Positions 23,620 through 29,862 of a DNA stretch of 33,128 nucleotides are shown in pieces. Numbering within the stretch: the stretch's first letter is position 1; every line of letters begins with the position of its first letter. The notes below the pieces were generated by a model, which saw nothing but the letters and a program-made list of their open reading frames with translations, was not told where the DNA came from and did no database searches. The DNA comes from Oscillospiraceae bacterium (GTDB lineage Bacteria; Bacillota; Clostridia; Oscillospirales; Oscillospiraceae): contig JAHHSH010000011.1 in the NCBI GenBank assembly GCA_020025345.1, positions 1-33,128 on the forward strand. The letters run 5' to 3'. A program made the position numbers and the translations under genes.

Positions 23620-25035
23620 ATGCAACAAATGCCCAGTATATTCAACGACGTTCTCTCTCCTGTTACACCCGGGCCATCTTCGTCCAATACCTGTGGCCCA
23701 CATCGTATTGCCACATTGGCTCGATGTTTACTGGGGGAAAAAGTGGAGCATTTGACCATTCGCATGGCGGCAGACGGTGGATATCGTGATACCTTTTACA
23801 GTATGCACAGCGACGCTGCTTTTTTAGTGGGACTCATGGGCAAAGAATTGCACACGGAGCACTTGCGTCGTGCCTATCAGGATGCAGAGATGGCGGGATT
23901 GACGTGGGAGTTCAAGTTCGTGGATGATTTGCCCTTACAGCCTTCGGAATTGGCGGAGCTTTATTTGAAGGGCGCTACCCGCAGTATCCGGCTTACCGGT
24001 ATATCGCTGGGCGGTGGTGAAATTGAGATTACAGAGCTTAATGGACAGCGTGTCTCGCTGCAGGGGAAAATGCCGTGCCTTGTTTCCTTCCTGCCTGACG
24101 GCACAGTGTGCGTTACGGGGGATGAGACCAAAACGGCAGGGAGGGTTGTCTATCTGCCTGCGATTTACCCTTTTATTCCGCAGGGGAAAGAGACGCCCTT
24201 TCACAATGCCGAAGAGATGCTTGCTTATGCCTGCCGAACAGGAAAACCTCTTTGGAAAATCGCCTTTGAGTACGAATCCGTGCTTACCGGTGCAGACGAG
24301 ATGCAACTGCGCGCCTATGCTGCCCAATTGCGGAAGTTCTGCCGCCAAGCGGCAGAACGGGGCAGAGAGCCGGGGAACAGCTTTGTAGGCATTACAGTGC
24401 CTAAGGCGCCCGCCTACTGTGCAGCACTGGAGCAGGGAAAACTCATTTCTCTGGGGGCTGCGGATTTGGGCTGCCTTGACGCTATGAGCATTATGGAATA
24501 TAGCAACGGTAACGGAACCATTGTCTGTATGCCTACCGGTGGAGCCTCCGGCATCATTCCGGCAGCCATTGATCGCGTAGGTGAGGCGATGGGGAAGAGC
24601 GAGGAGGAGATGGCCAATGCCTTGATGGTAGCGGGACTCATCGGTGTATTCTATTATGAAACCCACTATACCGGTGCTATTGGCTGTCAGGCGGAGATCG
24701 GGGTGGCTATCTCTATGGCTGCTGCGGGGGTAGCCAGTATGCTGACAGATGACCCGAATGTTATCGAGGCGGCTGCCTCCATGGGCGGACAGAGTGTGAT
24801 GGGACTTTTATGCAATCCGGTGGAGGGCTATGTGCAGGTGCCCTGCATTGTACGCAATATGGCTGCCGTGCCTATTGCCATCACTTGTGCCAATGCCGCT
24901 GTAGGTGGGATGGATCATGTGGTGCCGTTGGATGACGTAGTGCAGTTGATGCTGGAGGTAGGGAAGAAGATTCGACCCTGTAATCGGGCGGGCACATATC
25001 ACCCGGCCAAGAAGAAAGAGGATACTCATGCGTAA
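23620..25035 (+). CDS. L-serine ammonia-lyase family protein, beta-alpha fusion with Fe-S cluster
   Basis: A 471-residue protein. The N-terminal part (to about 190) matches the beta domain of iron-sulfur serine dehydratases, with GPSSSNTCGPHRIA in place of the usual SSSHTVGP. The C-terminal part matches the alpha domain: MPTGGASGIIPAAI, THYTGAIGCQAEIGVAISMAAA, and LLCNPVEGYVQVPCIVRN. The three cysteines in GC, LLCNP and VPCI correspond to the [4Fe-4S] ligands. The reaction would be serine to pyruvate plus ammonia. Loss of the beta-domain His, and replacement of Val by Cys, sets it apart from typical enzymes, so another beta-hydroxy amino acid is possible. ATG 23620 follows AAGAGGTGGG. It overlaps the next gene by 8 bases. 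Confidence 0.85.
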   Translation: MQQMPSIFNDVLSPVTPGPSSSNTCGPHRIATLARCLLGEKVEHLTIRMAADGGYRDTFYSMHSDAAFLVGLMGKELHTEHLRRAYQDAEMAGLTWEFKFVDDLPLQPSELAELYLKGATRSIRLTGISLGGGEIEITELNGQRVSLQGKMPCLVSFLPDGTVCVTGDETKTAGRVVYLPAIYPFIPQGKETPFHNAEEMLAYACRTGKPLWKIAFEYESVLTGADEMQLRAYAAQLRKFCRQAAERGREPGNSFVGITVPKAPAYCAALEQGKLISLGAADLGCLDAMSIMEYSNGNGTIVCMPTGGASGIIPAAIDRVGEAMGKSEEEMANALMVAGLIGVFYYETHYTGAIGCQAEIGVAISMAAAGVASMLTDDPNVIEAAASMGGQSVMGLLCNPVEGYVQVPCIVRNMAAVPIAITCANAAVGGMDHVVPLDDVVQLMLEVGKKIRPCNRAGTYHPAKKKEDTHA

Positions 25036-25732
25036 CGCAGTAGAGCTGCGCAAAGAGGTAGAGCGTCTATTATTGGCGGCGGGCGCGGCACAGGTAGGTG
25101 TGGCGGATTTGCGAAATGTGCCGGGCGCGGTGATGCCGACAGGAATCTGCGCGTTGGTGGCGCTGCCACCGGAAATTGTGAAGCCGCTGGTGAATCATCC
25201 CACCCATGCCTACTATAATAGCTATCATCGGATCAATGCACAGATGCAGAAGATGATGGAGGAGATAGCTGCCTTTTTACGCGAGCGTGACTATCGAGCG
25301 ATTGCCAATACAGAGGAGAATCTGCCGATAGATGAGGCGGATTGTTCACCTTTGCCCCATAAAACAGTAGCCTGCAGAGCAGGGCTCGGTTGGATCGGGA
25401 AGAACAACCTGCTGACTACGGAATCTTTTGGTAATGCAGTGCGGCTGTGCGTAGTGGTGACAGATGCACCGTTGCCTACCGATGAGGCTGTCACGGATAG
25501 CCGCTGCGGCACGTGCAGCCGGTGTGTGGAGGAGTGTCCGGCGCAGGCGTTGTACGGAACGCTTTGGAGGGCAGGAATTCCCCGGGAGGAGATGGTTGAT
25601 CGGTCTTTGTGTGAGAGAATACAAAAGGAACGATCCATCAAATTTATCAATGTGCCAATCGCCATCTGTGGCCGATGCTTCGCCGTATGCCCCTATACGC
25701 AGAGATATATTGCGCGGGAGATAGGAAAATGA
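25028..25732 (+). CDS. Epoxyqueuosine reductase (QueG)-like double-cluster iron-sulfur protein
   Basis: A 234-residue protein. Near residue 115 HKTVACRAGLGWIGKNNLL is the family mark of QueG-like proteins. Two ferredoxin-type motifs follow: CGTCSRCVEECPAQAL and ICGRCFAVCPYTQRYI, enough for two [4Fe-4S] clusters. True QueG (about 310-380 residues) also binds cobalamin and reduces epoxyqueuosine; this protein is shorter and may be a paralogue with another electron-transfer or maturation role. ATG 25028 lies within the last codons of the serine-dehydratase-like gene, so the two are translationally coupled. This suggests that it serves the Fe-S enzyme encoded upstream, but that is inference. Confidence 0.8.
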   Translation: MRNAVELRKEVERLLLAAGAAQVGVADLRNVPGAVMPTGICALVALPPEIVKPLVNHPTHAYYNSYHRINAQMQKMMEEIAAFLRERDYRAIANTEENLPIDEADCSPLPHKTVACRAGLGWIGKNNLLTTESFGNAVRLCVVVTDAPLPTDEAVTDSRCGTCSRCVEECPAQALYGTLWRAGIPREEMVDRSLCERIQKERSIKFINVPIAICGRCFAVCPYTQRYIAREIGK

Positions 25733-26009
25733 GATTTGAAATAGCAGTCCGGTAGATGTACGGATGATGGAAAGGGCAGGGAACTCCTATAGCATATGGC
25801 AGTATCGAATGAGAATCTTAGGCTTATGGAATCTACAAAGTGAAGGGAGTCGGATGGAAAAGCCATGTGGCTATCACACTTTTTTACAACTTTACAACTG
25901 CGCATACAAAAGCCCGGTTCAGTATAAGGCTGAACCGGGCTTTTGTAGTTGCTATGGATGCCATTGCCGACGTTTGCTGGAGCGGCACACAGCAGGGAAT
26001 GGTGCTTTC
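25733..26009. other. Intergenic region without a recognised gene
   Basis: In these 277 bases I see no supported gene. The first 170 bases are featureless apart from short open frames without ribosome sites. The only clear structure is the large hairpin at 25906-25946. Confidence 0.5.
25906..25946. terminator. Bidirectional terminator between the Fe-S protein gene and the YitT-family gene
   Basis: A perfect 17-bp stem (25906-25922 with 25930-25946) with a seven-base loop. The arms end in AAAA/TTTT, so it can act in both directions. Genes converge here. Confidence 0.9.
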
Positions 26010-26687
26010 TTAGGAAAGCGGTTCCGACTTTTCGGAGGAAGCCTTGCCGGGGAGATGGAACTTCTGAATGATGCCGATCAACTGACCGGAGAGAATCACG
26101 GTAAGCAGAGAGTAAACCATGCGCCGAGCCGAGATATAGCTCAAAGACAGAGCCAGCACCACCAGATCGCTGATAAGATAGATCCACTGGATGGGCAGAG
26201 GTGTGATCTTGGCAAGACTCATGGCCAGCGCATCATCACCGCTGGGAGCGCCGCCAATGCGGACACACAAACCGGCGCCTACACCGACAAAGATAGCGCC
26301 CAGAATGGTGGCAACCAACGGCATATCAGCGATTTGCGGATATACCGGCGGGAACTGCTCAAAAATCCAGTAGGAGACGGAGAAGCCGGCCGTGGCCACG
26401 CCGGAGTAGATGATGAACTTTCGCCCCAGTGTCCGCCAGCCTAAAATATAGCACAAAAGACTCATAACAAAGCTGGAAAGGGCGGGGGAGATGCGGAACC
26501 AATATTCCAGCAGCAGCGTCATACCCAGTACGCCGCCCTCGGTGACACCGGAGAGGGAGTGGATGTTGTAGATGCCGAAAGAGAGAACGGCACTGCCCAA
26601 CAGAGCCACCAGACAGGAGCGCAGAGAGATTCCCTCCAGCACCTTGCCGGACAACTGACGTAATTTGGAAATGTTGCGGGAAATCAT
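26010..26687 (-). CDS. YitT family membrane protein (short form)
   Basis: A 225-residue membrane protein with five to six hydrophobic segments. It has the YitT/DUF161 landmarks GIYNIHSLSGVTEGGVLGMTLLLEYWF near residue 40 and LCVRIGGAPSGDDALAMSLAK near 140. Usual members have about 280 residues with a cytoplasmic DUF2179 domain at the C-terminus; that domain is missing here and the protein ends in a short charged tail. The function of the family is not settled (transport or export is suspected). ATG 26687 follows AAAGGA at a rather long 13 bases. Its promoter has a 19-bp spacer carrying the MerR dyad, which points to activation by the divergent MerR protein. Confidence 0.88.
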   Translation of the reverse strand: MISRNISKLRQLSGKVLEGISLRSCLVALLGSAVLSFGIYNIHSLSGVTEGGVLGMTLLLEYWFRISPALSSFVMSLLCYILGWRTLGRKFIIYSGVATAGFSVSYWIFEQFPPVYPQIADMPLVATILGAIFVGVGAGLCVRIGGAPSGDDALAMSLAKITPLPIQWIYLISDLVVLALSLSYISARRMVYSLLTVILSGQLIGIIQKFHLPGKASSEKSEPLS

Positions 26688-26722
26688 TTTAATCGGAATC
26701 CTTTCTGTTTACGATACTATTG

Positions 26723-26752
26723 TTGTATATTCAGTATAAACTCTGGTATAAT
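26723..26752 (+). promoter_or_regulatory. Promoter of the MerR regulator gene
   Basis: TTGTAT (26723-26728) and a perfect TATAAT (26747-26752) are spaced by 18 bp. The -10 box lies in the middle of the dyad at 26740-26760, so MerR binding should repress this promoter. Confidence 0.75.
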
Positions 26753-26763
26753 ACCAGAGTCAA
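26733..26763 (-). promoter_or_regulatory. MerR-type promoter of the YitT-family gene with 21-bp dyad
   Basis: On the minus strand TTGACT (26758-26763) and TATACT (26733-26738) are separated by 19 bp, the overlong spacer typical of MerR-activated promoters. The spacer holds a perfect dyad of 9-bp arms, ACTCTGGTA-TAA-TACCAGAGT (26740-26760). Confidence 0.82.
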
Positions 26764-26780
26764 GGGAAGGAGGGTAAAAA

Positions 26781-27578
26781 ATGCGAAAATATTTTCGAAT
26801 CGGCGAAATATCCCGGTTATACCACATTGGTGTGGACTCTCTGCGTTATTACGAGGAGTTGGGACTCATCCATCCCCATCGGGGAGAGAGCGGCTACCGA
26901 ATGTACAGTATGGAGGATATCTGGCGTTTGAACGTGATCCGTGAGCTGCGTGAGCTGGGTTTCCCTATGGAGCGGATCCGGCAATATCTGGATTGCCACA
27001 CGGTGGACACCACGCTGGATCTTTTGCGGGAGGAGCAGGCCATGCTGCAGCAGAAGCTGGAGCAACTTCAAAAAACGCAGATGAACGTGGCGCGGCGGAT
27101 GGAGATCCTCCGACAGGCACAAGAGCGCCCTCTGGAGCATATTGCGGTGGAACAATATGAGCAGCGCCGCTTTTATTCGATCCATGAGGGGTATTCTGAG
27201 GAACACGAGATGGATGTGCTCATCAAGCGTCTTGTGAATATGGATCAAGAGCACTTCTATGTGATTGGCAATAATCAGATCGGTACGCTGATTTCGCGGA
27301 GTACGGCGGAGCGAACAGGGAAGCTGCAGTATGAGGCGGTTTTCCTCATGGATGAGGGCGGCTCCGGTATTTTGCCCGGCGGTACATATTTGACCGTCAG
27401 CTATCAGGGCCCCTACGAGCAGAGCGAAATATGGGCACAGCGCCTGCTGGACTATGCCAGGGAAAATGGCTGGACACCGGTGGGGGACATTCTGGAGGTG
27501 CTGTGGGTGGATATTCACACCACGGAGCGGGTAGAGGAGCACATTACCGAACTGCAGCTTCGCGTAGAGCGATCCTAA
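26781..27578 (+). CDS. MerR family regulator with GyrI-like effector-binding domain
   Basis: A 265-residue regulator. The MerR winged helix is FRIGEISRLYHIGVDSLRYYEELGLIHPHR (residues about 5-35), with the second wing GYRMYSMEDIWRLNVIRELRELGF. A coiled-coil dimer helix (about 82-110, EEQAMLQQKLEQLQKTQ) leads to a C-terminal GyrI/BmrR-like ligand domain (about 120-262) containing GGTYLTVSYQGPYEQ. Such proteins sense bulky or cationic compounds. ATG 26781 follows AAGGAGGG. It is divergent from the YitT-family gene and shares a promoter region with it; the dyad there is the likely binding site. A MATE exporter gene is convergent downstream, but the dyad does not face that gene. Confidence 0.93.
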   Translation: MRKYFRIGEISRLYHIGVDSLRYYEELGLIHPHRGESGYRMYSMEDIWRLNVIRELRELGFPMERIRQYLDCHTVDTTLDLLREEQAMLQQKLEQLQKTQMNVARRMEILRQAQERPLEHIAVEQYEQRRFYSIHEGYSEEHEMDVLIKRLVNMDQEHFYVIGNNQIGTLISRSTAERTGKLQYEAVFLMDEGGSGILPGGTYLTVSYQGPYEQSEIWAQRLLDYARENGWTPVGDILEVLWVDIHTTERVEEHITELQLRVERS

Positions 27579-27580
27579 GA

Positions 27581-27616
27581 AAAAGGAGACCGACGTTACG
27601 GCGTCGGTCTCCTTTT
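27581..27616. terminator. Bidirectional terminator between the MerR and MATE genes
   Basis: A perfect 15-bp stem (27581-27595 with 27602-27616), with A4 at one end and T4 at the other, between two convergent genes. It starts three bases after the MerR stop. Confidence 0.93.
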
Positions 27617-27632
27617 ATATTGTGTGGGCGTT

Positions 27633-29000
27633 TTAACGGATCACCAGGGCATTTTGTCGGGCATACCGGCGGAAGATAATGGCGAAGGCCACGATCTGGA
27701 GCAGGAAGGTAATCAGCCACGACAGAGGATAGGTGAGATAGAGGGACTGCGGAGAGTGGAAGGCAGGCAGGCGGAATACAGTGACGATCCACAGGATGCG
27801 CAGGCCGCACACGCCCAGAATACACAGAAACATGGGTGTGATGGAGGAACCGATGCCGCGCAGCATACCGGTGGCCACATCCATAAGGCCACAGAGGAAG
27901 TAAGGCAGACACACATAGGCCAGACGGATCATGCCGTAGTCGATGGCTGTGGTGGAGTCGGTGATGTAGATACGCAGCAGCCACGGGCCGAAGAACCATA
28001 CGGCAAAGCCCGCCACAAGGCCGGTAACAGTGACGCAGATCAGGCACAAACGTGAGATTTGTTTTACACGCTGGAATTTGCCGGCGGCAGCATTTTGCGC
28101 CGTGTAGTTGACAGCGGTCTGGGAGAAAGCATCCAATGTGGCGTAGACAAAGCAATCAATATTGCCGGCAGCTGCGTTGGCGGCCACCATCGTCTCGCCG
28201 AAAGAGTTAATGGAAGCCTGAATAATGACATTGGAGATGGAGAAGAGGGCACCTTGCAGACCGGCGGGGATACCGATGCGCAGCATCTTCAGCAGCGGTG
28301 CCTTGTGAATCCGCATTTTTGAAAGGGTCAGCTTGCAGTCATCCTGCCGCACCATCAAGGCACGCACGACCAGTACCGCGGAGACAGCCTGAGAGATGAC
28401 AGTAGCCAGCGCCACGCCCTCTACGCTCATGTTCAGTCCCACGACGAAAAGCAGATTGAGCACCACGTTGATGCACCCGGACAGCGTTAAGTAGAGAAGC
28501 GGCCGCTTGGTGTCACCGGCTGCGCGGAGAATGGCGGCAGAGAAGTTATAGACCATGGTAAAGGTGATGCCGCCGAAATAGATCTTCATGTAAAGGGCGG
28601 ACAGGGGAAGCTGCTGTGCCGGGGTACCCATCATACGCAGCAGCGGTTCAGAGCAGGAAATGCCGATCAGAGTGAGGAAAAGACCACTGATGATGGCAGC
28701 GGGCAGCACCGTGTGAATGGTATCGCGCAGTGCCTGCGTGCGGCGGCTGCCGATGGCGTGGGCCACCGATACACCGGCACCGATGGAAAGACCGATAAAG
28801 AGGTTGACGATCAGAGTGGTGATGGCACCGGTAGCGCCTACGGCACCTACGGTCAAACTGCCGCGATAGCGGCCTACCACCACCAGATCGGCTGCGTTAA
28901 AGAGCAGCTGCAGCACGCTGGTCAGAATAATGGGAATTGTATAGGAAACAATGCCGGAAAAAAGGGAACCGTTGAGCATATCATTTGTTTTTTTCTTCAT
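27633..29000 (-). CDS. MATE family efflux transporter
   Basis: A 455-residue membrane protein with about 12 hydrophobic helices in two similar halves, the MATE (multi antimicrobial extrusion) arrangement. Marks are SYTIPIILTSVLQLLFNAADLVVVGRY at residues 19-45, NLFIGLSIGAGVSVAHAIG, and in the second half LLKMLRIGIPAGLQGALFSISNVIIQASINSFG. These pumps export drugs or metabolites using Na+ or H+. The start chosen is ATG 29000, matching the family N-terminus. An in-frame ATG at 29072 (MLGQPPGWLF...) lies at the predicted transcription start and would add 24 residues. A short terminator-like hairpin lies between that ATG and the chosen start. Confidence 0.92.
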   Translation of the reverse strand: MKKKTNDMLNGSLFSGIVSYTIPIILTSVLQLLFNAADLVVVGRYRGSLTVGAVGATGAITTLIVNLFIGLSIGAGVSVAHAIGSRRTQALRDTIHTVLPAAIISGLFLTLIGISCSEPLLRMMGTPAQQLPLSALYMKIYFGGITFTMVYNFSAAILRAAGDTKRPLLYLTLSGCINVVLNLLFVVGLNMSVEGVALATVISQAVSAVLVVRALMVRQDDCKLTLSKMRIHKAPLLKMLRIGIPAGLQGALFSISNVIIQASINSFGETMVAANAAAGNIDCFVYATLDAFSQTAVNYTAQNAAAGKFQRVKQISRLCLICVTVTGLVAGFAVWFFGPWLLRIYITDSTTAIDYGMIRLAYVCLPYFLCGLMDVATGMLRGIGSSITPMFLCILGVCGLRILWIVTVFRLPAFHSPQSLYLTYPLSWLITFLLQIVAFAIIFRRYARQNALVIR

Positions 29001-29042
29001 CACAATCACCCATATCTGCGAAAAATTTAAAATGGACACAAT

Positions 29043-29063
29043 AAAAAGCCAGCCTGGAGGCTG
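29043..29063 (-). terminator. Terminator-like hairpin in the MATE leader (candidate attenuator)
   Basis: CAGCCT-GG-AGGCTG (29050-29063) reads as a 6-bp hairpin followed on the minus strand by GCTTTTTAT. It lies between the MATE promoter and start codon. Confidence 0.5.
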
Positions 29064-29076
29064 ACCCAACATACTT

Positions 29077-29105
29077 AGTATAACTTTCCTAATGGTATAT
29101 GTCAA
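29077..29105 (-). promoter_or_regulatory. Promoter of the MATE gene
   Basis: On the minus strand TTGACA (29100-29105) and TATACT (29077-29082) are spaced by 17 bp. The predicted start is near 29070. Confidence 0.75.
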
Positions 29106-29179
29106 CAAAATAGGTGTGTTGTACAGGCGAATCTGCGTTTTATACAAGTAATTTCTAATTATTTATATAACTTTGTGAC

Positions 29180-29208
29180 TTGCGAACAGATGACCCCCGT
29201 GCTATATT
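29180..29208 (+). promoter_or_regulatory. Promoter of the candidate non-coding RNA
   Basis: TTGCGA (29180-29185) and TATATT (29203-29208) are spaced by 17 bp. The predicted start is near 29214. No open reading frame with a ribosome site follows within 600 bases. Confidence 0.65.
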
Positions 29209-29213
29209 ATAGT

Positions 29214-29600
29214 CAGAAAGGGTGATACCGATGTACAGGTAAAAAAACCGAGAAGATCCGTCAGAAAACTGGAACCCAACACGAGCACAGAAGTCGGAAC
29301 GAGGGCCGCTGCAAGAGCAGGGGCAGGCGGGAAAACAGAGGTGCTGCACGGCAGGCGGATCAAGCTTCCGAACATTGACTTTCGGCTGGTGAAACTGTCC
29401 CGACATATAAGTATCTCGCTTACGAGAAGACCAAGGAAAACATGAGTGCATCAGAATAGATTTTGGGCCGGGAAGAACGATGTTCGAGACTGTAGAAAGT
29501 GAGGTTAATCATAGAGTGGAACCCAACAATTTAAAGAACTGACCCTTGACTGATTTTAAGTGGCGATTTAGCTTCAGTTGAGGGTCAGTTCTATTTTTGT
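29214..29600 (+). ncRNA. Candidate structured non-coding RNA, unidentified
   Basis: About 390 bases with a promoter in front, a strong terminator behind and no coding potential that I can support. The sequence has compact hairpins: GGT-GAT-ACC (29221-29229), CTGC-AAGA-GCAG (29309-29320), CCGAA-N8-TTCGG (29368-29385), TCTCG-CTTA-CGAGA (29414-29427) and GAAC-GAT-GTTC (29475-29485). Purine-rich linkers join them, a pattern common in folded RNAs. The 12-mer TGGAACCCAACA occurs twice, at 29270-29281 and 29517-29528. It is not tmRNA, RNase P RNA or SRP RNA by their conserved cores. The raiA-motif RNA of Firmicutes or another large orphan class is possible; I could not confirm any. Confidence 0.6.
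29535..29598 (+). terminator. Terminator of the candidate RNA
   Basis: A perfect 12-bp stem, AGAACTGACCCT (29535-29546) with AGGGTCAGTTCT (29581-29592), extends inward with further pairs and is followed by ATTTTTG. Confidence 0.85.
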
Positions 29601-29604
29601 GTGC

Positions 29605-29634
29605 AGCTGCCGAAAGGCAGCTTTTTGTTTTTTC
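29605..29634 (+). terminator. Second tandem terminator
   Basis: AGCTGCC-GAAA-GGCAGCT (29605-29622) is a 7-bp stem with a GNRA tetraloop, followed by TTTTGTTTTTT. It backs up the terminator just before it. From here to the OPT promoter (29635-29771) I see no further feature. Confidence 0.9.
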
Positions 29635-29771
29635 GAATGGATCGGCGAAAGAAAACGGGATGGTGTTTTTGAGTTGTAAACAAAACTTGCGCAAAAAGTG
29701 CGCCTACTGGGGATACATGGCAAAATTCACAAGGAAAGACTGTGGATTTTAACAGAATAAAGAGTTTTTTG

Positions 29772-29800
29772 TTGACAGAATATTAAGGGTTCTTTATAAT
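29772..29800 (+). promoter_or_regulatory. Promoter of the OPT transporter gene
   Basis: Consensus TTGACA (29772-29777) and TATAAT (29795-29800) with a 17-bp spacer. The early transcript carries CTCGA-TATAT-TCGAG (29813-29827), a possible operator or leader hairpin. Strong promoter and biased codons suggest high expression. Confidence 0.88.
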
Positions 29801-29862
29801 ATGTAATGTGTGCTCGATATATTCGAGTGAGATTTTTAAGGAAATTGAGAAAGGAGAAATCA

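Noticed and set aside
25693..26187. Minus-strand open frame of 164 codons across the large hairpin
   Set aside because: It runs through a terminator palindrome and into the end of the YitT gene in another frame, with no ribosome site or known domain.
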